Shown: positions 39,012 through 44,374 of the stretch, in pieces
How the letters are laid out: each line of letters begins with the position of its first letter
Position numbering within the stretch: the first letter of the stretch is position 1
From: an uncultured Clostridia bacterium
Lineage (GTDB): Bacteria > Bacillota > Clostridia > TANB77 > CAG-508
Assembly: GCA_947631025.1 (NCBI GenBank)
Contig: CANRKA010000007.1
Coordinates: forward strand, 1-44,374
Direction of reading: 5' to 3'
Length of the DNA: 44,374 nt
The notes under the pieces: generated by a model
Told to the model about the DNA's origin: nothing
The model's database searches: none
Seen by the model: only the letters and a program-made list of their open reading frames with translations
Made by a program: the position numbers and the translations under genes

Positions 39012-39602
39012 TTAATCTTTAAATAATTCTTTCCAATTTTTAACATATTCCCAACCAGAAAATATTGTTGCAATTACACATACTGTCATTAATGTAGATG
39101 AAATTATATTTAATATTAGGTCTCCATTTGTTAATTGGCCTCTTAACATTCCAAAGTATCCATTAATATCTATCATTAGTGCAATTATAGCTAACATTTG
39201 AGTAACTGTTTTTATTTTTCCCCATATAGAAGCAGCAATAACATTCCCACCTTTTTCTACAGCTACTAATCTATAGCCAGATACAATAAATTCTCTAAAT
39301 AAAACTATTATTGGAATCCATGCTGGTAATCTTCCAGCTTCTGTAAGCATTATCATTGCAGCTAAAACTAATATTTTATCTGCAATTGGGTCTAAGAATT
39401 TTCCAAATGTTGTTATTTCATTTCTTTTTCTTGCAATATTTCCATCTAATTTATCTGTAATAGAAGCTATTATAAAAATTATATCTATTATTATCCACTC
39501 TATTGGTATATAATTAATATCTCCTTTAATCCCTAAAAATGGAATGATAACCATTATTGGTACTAAAATTATTCTAAAAATAGTTAATTTATTTGCTAAA
39601 TT
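39012..39602 (-). CDS. pgsA: CDP-diacylglycerol--glycerol-3-phosphate 3-phosphatidyltransferase
   Basis: start MNLANKLTIFRIILVPIMV; DKLDGNIARKRNEITTFGKFLDPIADK CDP-alcohol transferase motif. Confidence 0.95.
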   Translation of the reverse strand, partial: NLANKLTIFRIILVPIMVIIPFLGIKGDINYIPIEWIIIDIIFIIASITDKLDGNIARKRNEITTFGKFLDPIADKILVLAAMIMLTEAGRLPAWIPIIVLFREFIVSGYRLVAVEKGGNVIAASIWGKIKTVTQMLAIIALMIDINGYFGMLRGQLTNGDLILNIISSTLMTVCVIATIFSGWEYVKNWKELFKD

Positions 39603-39690
39603 CATTTTAGGTTTCCTCCTTTGTATTTTATAAATCATATTATATACAAAATTAAGAATTTTGAAAAGACTTTTAACGCATTTTCTAAAA

Positions 39691-39972
39691 TTATCTTTTT
39701 CTTTCTACTATATTTATTATATCTAACAAATAATCACCTATAACAGGAATGTTTAATCTTACTATTTTTTGAAGCAAGTAAACAATAATTGCTGTTATAA
39801 TTGTAAACCCTATACCAATTCCTATTCCTTTAAATATTCCAGAAATCAAATTTCTTTTTATTAATAACTTCCAATTACCTAAAATTTCACTTAAATCTAT
39901 AATGTCGTTTCTAACTTTATTTGTATTTAATTTTAATATTAATCTTCTTACTTTATTTTTTAATAAATACAT
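39691..39972 (-). CDS. DUF5665-like small membrane protein
   Basis: start MYLLKNKVRRLI; GIFKGIGIGIGFTIITAIIVYLLQKIVRLNIPVIGDYLLDII. Confidence 0.75.
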   Translation of the reverse strand: MYLLKNKVRRLILKLNTNKVRNDIIDLSEILGNWKLLIKRNLISGIFKGIGIGIGFTIITAIIVYLLQKIVRLNIPVIGDYLLDIINIVERKR

Positions 39973-39978
39973 AAAATG

Positions 39979-40005
39979 AACCACCTTATTATTTTTAGGG
40001 TGGTT
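39979..40005 (-). promoter_or_regulatory. Hairpin enclosing the RBS of the DUF5665-like gene
   Basis: minus strand AACCACC-ctaaaaataataa-GGTGGTT just upstream of ATG 39972. Confidence 0.5.
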
Positions 40006-40018
40006 TATTTTTAAAAAA

Positions 40019-42832
40019 TTATTCAATTGTATTTTCTATTGTAGTATTATTTACGTCTAAAATTTCATTTTCTATTCCTTGCTTTTTATTTTCTTTTTCT
40101 TCGTCAGCTTTCATTTTTTCTAATTGATTAATTAAATATTGTAGTTGTTTTAAATCTGTTCCTATAAGTTCCCAATCGTTGTTTTCATTAGATGATGTTA
40201 GATTATTATTAGCTTTAATAATTTCATTAATTAATGCTTCTTCATTATCTGTATTTGTAACTTCTATTTTTGTAGCATATTGAGATGTTAGGTTTTCGAT
40301 TGCTTCTGTTATGTTATTTCCTATAGCAACTTTATTTCCAGAAGCTACTATTATTTTTCTTAAAACTGGAACTTCACTTTCGTTTAGCATAACCTGATAA
40401 ATTGGTTCTACGTATAGCAAAGTATTATCTATTGGAACTACAATCATATTCCTAATTAATTTTGTACCACTTACATTTAATGCTTGTATTTGTGATGATA
40501 TTTCTTCATTTTGTTCTATTTGAGTATCTAACTGCATAGTTCCTACAACATTACTGTCATCAGCATATTTATATAGTTTTAGTTTATTATTTCCGTTTTC
40601 ATCTATTGTTCCTACTAAATATGCAGATAGACTTTGTTTTCCTTCTAATGTGTATGGTAAAACTAATCCTAATTCTTCTTTATTTGAATCTACCGTTTTT
40701 ATCATTGTATAATATGGCTCTATAACATTTCCTGTTGTTGTTAAGTTTTTGCTTAAAACATGAGTTGCAGGTTCCCATACATCATTACTTCTATATAATG
40801 CATCTGTTTTTACTGTATGGTATCTTTCTAATACTTTAGATTGTATATTATATAAAAACTTTGAATATGTTATATGTGAAGTTATATCTGTAGAAATTGT
40901 TGAATCTATATCTTCAAATAAATTTGGATACATATTTCTATATGCCATAATTATTGGATCTGTTCTATCTGTAATATATAACTTAATTGTTCCATCGTAA
41001 CTGTCTATTAACACTTTAACAGAATTTCTTATATAGTTAATTTTTTGTTTATTTCCATTTGTTTCTATAACTGTTGATTGAGAATATGGATATGAATTAG
41101 ATGTAGTATATCCATCTAATACCCACACTAGTTTTCCTTCAGATGTTATTACTTGATATGGTTCTTCATCGTAAATTATATCTGGTAGAATAGTTTTTGC
41201 TCTTTCAACTATATTTCTATTTATTAATATTTTACTGTCTTTTGTAACATTACTTGAAAATGCAATACTTAAATTCTTTTTGTATATTCCTAAAACTAAT
41301 CTATCTAAGAATCCTAATTGTATTCCACCTTCGCCTGTGTAAGTATTTTGTGCATTTTCTGTTTCACTTATAGGATAATCAAATTCCTTTTTATTTTTTG
41401 TATTTGTTATAACTGTTTCATTTGTTTCTGTTCCATAATAAATTCGTGGTTCACTTATTTGTATTTTTTCATTAGAATTATTGAATTCTTTTTGTATATA
41501 TTCAATATTTCCTGTTTCATGTGTGGTTGTTGCAGATGTAATTACTGTTCCATATCCATGTGTATATGAGTACGTTTTATTTGAATAATTACTGTTATTA
41601 ATATTAGATAATTCCCTTGCAGATAAATATACTAATTCTTCTTTTCCATTTATGTTATATAAGCTTAATTTACTATTTTTAAATGTATAGTTGTCAGATT
41701 TAGATTGCTTATCTGTTAATGTTTTTAAAGTGGTATCTTCATCTACAATAGGTATATTTTGTAATACATTTTCATTATTATTTATTTGTTCTAAACTTAT
41801 TGTTCCTGCATCTTCTATTTTTATTTCATTTACTTTTAATCCATAAGCATTTTGAGTCGCTTCAATGTTATTTGCTAAATATTTTTTTTCTTTTTCTAAC
41901 TCATTTGTCGAAATAAATATTGCTTGAAATCCAAACATTAATATTCCTAAACAAATTAAATATGCTGGAACAATAGACAAATATTTTATTACTTTTTTAG
42001 TATTTTTTTGTTTAAAGTACTTTATTGCTTTAAATACACAAATTACAATTATTATTGCAAGTAAAATGTATCCACCTATTTTTAAATATATATCTGTAGT
42101 TCCTGCTCCATAAATGGTTGTTGAATTTCCATCTTTTAATGTTAAAAGTTTTTCACATAAAACATTTTGTGTTTTTACAATTATTAAAGCTGCAATTCCA
42201 ACTACCCCAAATTTCAAATAATTAAGTAATTGTTTTATTAAATTGCTTTGTTTTAGTGTTTTTCTGTCTACTCCATCAAAAAATGAATTAAATGATATTA
42301 AATAGTATATTCCTGTATATATAGCCAAAGCAATAATAAGCACTATAAATGAGGCTATTATAAACTCTATAAATGGTTTTTGAAAAATATAATATCCTAT
42401 ATCTAATTTAAAAATTGGATCTGTTATACCAAAGCTTGCTGAATTAAGCATTAGCATAGCTTTTTTGCAAACAGTATTAAAAGTTAGTCCGCTAACAATT
42501 AAAGATGCAATAAAGGCTATAGATTTATTAGGAAGTTTTGGCATTTCTTTTTTTTCATCTTCAAAAAAAGATTTTAGACCTTTTTTTATGCTTTTTGTAG
42601 CGATTAAAATAGTAATAAATATAAATACAAATTCTATAGCAAAAGTTATTGTTTTATACTTAATATTATCCCAGTATACTTGTACAAAATTTTCTCCTAG
42701 TTCTAAGTTTTCTAAGTAACTTCCTCTAAATAATATATAACCTACAATAATAGCTAATACTATAAAAATAAATACTAGTTTTGTTCTTGTTCTTTTTTTC
42801 TTTGGTGTTTGTTTTTGTGTTTTATTTTCCAC
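40019..42832 (-). CDS. UPF0182 family large membrane protein
   Basis: 937 aa; multi-TM N-terminus; YMPNLFEDIDSTISTDITSHITYSKFLYNIQSKVLERYHTVKTDALYRSNDVWE-type conserved region. Confidence 0.92.
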   Translation of the reverse strand: MENKTQKQTPKKKRTRTKLVFIFIVLAIIVGYILFRGSYLENLELGENFVQVYWDNIKYKTITFAIEFVFIFITILIATKSIKKGLKSFFEDEKKEMPKLPNKSIAFIASLIVSGLTFNTVCKKAMLMLNSASFGITDPIFKLDIGYYIFQKPFIEFIIASFIVLIIALAIYTGIYYLISFNSFFDGVDRKTLKQSNLIKQLLNYLKFGVVGIAALIIVKTQNVLCEKLLTLKDGNSTTIYGAGTTDIYLKIGGYILLAIIIVICVFKAIKYFKQKNTKKVIKYLSIVPAYLICLGILMFGFQAIFISTNELEKEKKYLANNIEATQNAYGLKVNEIKIEDAGTISLEQINNNENVLQNIPIVDEDTTLKTLTDKQSKSDNYTFKNSKLSLYNINGKEELVYLSARELSNINNSNYSNKTYSYTHGYGTVITSATTTHETGNIEYIQKEFNNSNEKIQISEPRIYYGTETNETVITNTKNKKEFDYPISETENAQNTYTGEGGIQLGFLDRLVLGIYKKNLSIAFSSNVTKDSKILINRNIVERAKTILPDIIYDEEPYQVITSEGKLVWVLDGYTTSNSYPYSQSTVIETNGNKQKINYIRNSVKVLIDSYDGTIKLYITDRTDPIIMAYRNMYPNLFEDIDSTISTDITSHITYSKFLYNIQSKVLERYHTVKTDALYRSNDVWEPATHVLSKNLTTTGNVIEPYYTMIKTVDSNKEELGLVLPYTLEGKQSLSAYLVGTIDENGNNKLKLYKYADDSNVVGTMQLDTQIEQNEEISSQIQALNVSGTKLIRNMIVVPIDNTLLYVEPIYQVMLNESEVPVLRKIIVASGNKVAIGNNITEAIENLTSQYATKIEVTNTDNEEALINEIIKANNNLTSSNENNDWELIGTDLKQLQYLINQLEKMKADEEKENKKQGIENEILDVNNTTIENTIE

Positions 42833-42850
42833 TTTATACCTCCACTATTC

Positions 42851-43757
42851 TTATATTATTGCTTTAACAAATTCTTCTGAATTAAATTCTTCCATATCGT
42901 CTATTTGTTCTCCAACACCAACAAATTTTATTGGTATTTTATTTTCGTTCGAAATTCCTATAACAACTCCACCTTTTGCAGTTCCATCTAATTTAGTTAA
43001 TATTATTCCTGTTACATCCGTAGTTTCTTTAAAAGCTTTAACTTGTGAAATTGCATTTTGCCCTGTTGTTCCATCTATTACAAGTAAAGTCTCTTTAGAT
43101 TTCATTGGTAATTGGTTATCTATAATTTTATTTATTTTTGAAAGTTCGTCCATTAAATTTTTCTTATTATGTAATCTTCCTGCTGTATCACAAATTAGAA
43201 CATCTACATTTTCCTCTTTTGCTTTTTTAATTGCATCATACACAACAGATGCAGGATCTGAGCCTTCTTCCTTTTTTACAATTGAGCATCCTACTCTATT
43301 TGCCCATATTTCTAATTGTTCTACTGCTGCTGCTCTAAATGTATCTGCTGCAGCAAGCATAACTTTTTTACCTTGTTTTTGAAGTTTATTTGCAATTTTT
43401 CCTATTGAGGTTGTTTTACCGAACTCCATTAACACCTATAACTAAAATTACAGAAGGAGTTGTTGTAAGATTTAAACTATTATCCGTTTCATCTAACATT
43501 TTTTGCATTTCTTGCCTTAATGCAATTCTTACACCTTCCTCATCTTCTATCTTTTCTTTTTTTATTCTATTTCTTAAGTTTTCTATTAGTTTTATAGATG
43601 TTTCCATTCCAATGTCTGACATAACTAAAACTTCCTCAAGTTCTTCTAGCAATTCTTCATCTACTTTTCTAAAATTACTAAAGACATTATTTATTTTATC
43701 ATCTATAGATGTTTTTGTTTTATTTAACCCATTTTTTAATTTATCAAAAAAACCCAT
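42851..43757 (-). pseudogene. ftsY: Signal recognition particle receptor FtsY, split by a 1-nt frameshift in the P-loop
   Basis: ORF1 ends ...VILVIGVNGV(R*); ORF2 continues GKTTSIGKIANKLQKQGKKVMLAAADTFRAAAVEQL. Confidence 0.95.
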
Positions 43758-43991
43758 TTATGCCTCCTACTTTATTATTCTGTTGCTTAAGCATTTTATC
43801 ATAAATATTATAAATAGTCAAAAAAAACATTATATACCTAAAAAAGATAAAATTGAATATATTTATCCCCCTAAATGGAACTTATAGAAACTCTTTATAA
43901 AGGTAAGTCAAATTTATAATTTATTATCTTTTATAATTGTAAAACTTGCTCATTTAATTCTGCGAAATTGCATTGAATTAAGTGAGTATTT

Positions 43992-44374
43992 TTATAAATT
44001 AATAATTTTTTCTATAATTTCCATATCTTCAATTTTGTTAATTGCAAAGCATTTTTTACCTGAATCTTTTATAGAAGCTCCTAAATGATACATTTCTTTA
44101 TTATCTATTACAATAAATCTGTCATGGAATTTATTTGTTTTAGCAACTTTAAGAATAGGATATTCTTTATCAAATTTTTTATCATGTTCTAGTAATTTAT
44201 ATTCCATATTTGTTAATCTTTCAAACACTTGTCCATTTAGCATTAAAAATTTTCGCATTTCTACAAATGCTCTCATTATATTAACACTAACTTTTATAGC
44301 AATTTCATTTTTCAAAACTCCAGATAACATTGAAATTCCTTGTTCAGTAAAAACATATGGTAAATACTTTCTAG
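43992..44374 (-). CDS. ORF6N-domain protein (partial), apparently internally shortened
   Basis: RKYLPYVFTEQGISMLSGVLKNEIAIKVSVNIMRAFVEMRKFL...LLEHDKKFD|KEYPILKVAKTNKFHDRFIVIDNKEMYHLGASIKD; runs off window end. Confidence 0.82.
   Translation of the reverse strand, partial: RKYLPYVFTEQGISMLSGVLKNEIAIKVSVNIMRAFVEMRKFLMLNGQVFERLTNMEYKLLEHDKKFDKEYPILKVAKTNKFHDRFIVIDNKEMYHLGASIKDSGKKCFAINKIEDMEIIEKIINL

Noticed and set aside
43390-43887. Plus-strand 165-aa ORF
   Set aside because: Antisense to ftsY, Ser/Phe-rich composition typical of reverse reading in AT-rich coding DNA.

Overview
AT-rich chromosomal window, probably from a spore-forming Clostridia-type Bacillota (SleB-like and SpoVM-like genes; lineage not determined). 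Almost all genes are on the minus strand; only rpmB, nth, a polymer-forming-type membrane protein and one small ORF are clearly on the plus strand. Most of it is core housekeeping: sleB-like, fhs, xseB/xseA, nusB, DUF2273/amaP-like/asp23, fmt, def, priA, gmk, rpoZ, remA, yicC, rsmE, valS with a T-box, DUF1292, ruvX, ireB, mrnC, rbgA, maf, recG, rpe, rsgA, prkC, prpC/stp, rlmN, rpmA, rplU, pgsA, a UPF0182 protein and ftsY. The best second-look items are: (1) a (CT)17/(AG)17 microsatellite inside the leader of a pilin-like gene, where only one of three repeat registers joins the ATG to the pilin segment and the present one does not (candidate phase-variable locus, OFF as written); (2) a three-gene module (17986-22819 context) with a TadZ/MinD-like ATPase carrying two AT-hook motifs and an atypical P-loop, next to a TM-GAF-degenerate GGDEF protein; (3) two dispersed intergenic repeat families, one a ~20-nt GC-rich palindrome with paired compensatory changes and one a ~73-nt element of which one copy lies between the Val T-box terminator and valS; (4) unlisted small ORFs including a SpoVM-like 24-aa peptide; (5) single-base frameshifts in rlmN and ftsY that probably reflect sequence error, which also means the microsatellite count needs checking. 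No tRNA, rRNA, CRISPR array or complete mobile element was recognised.
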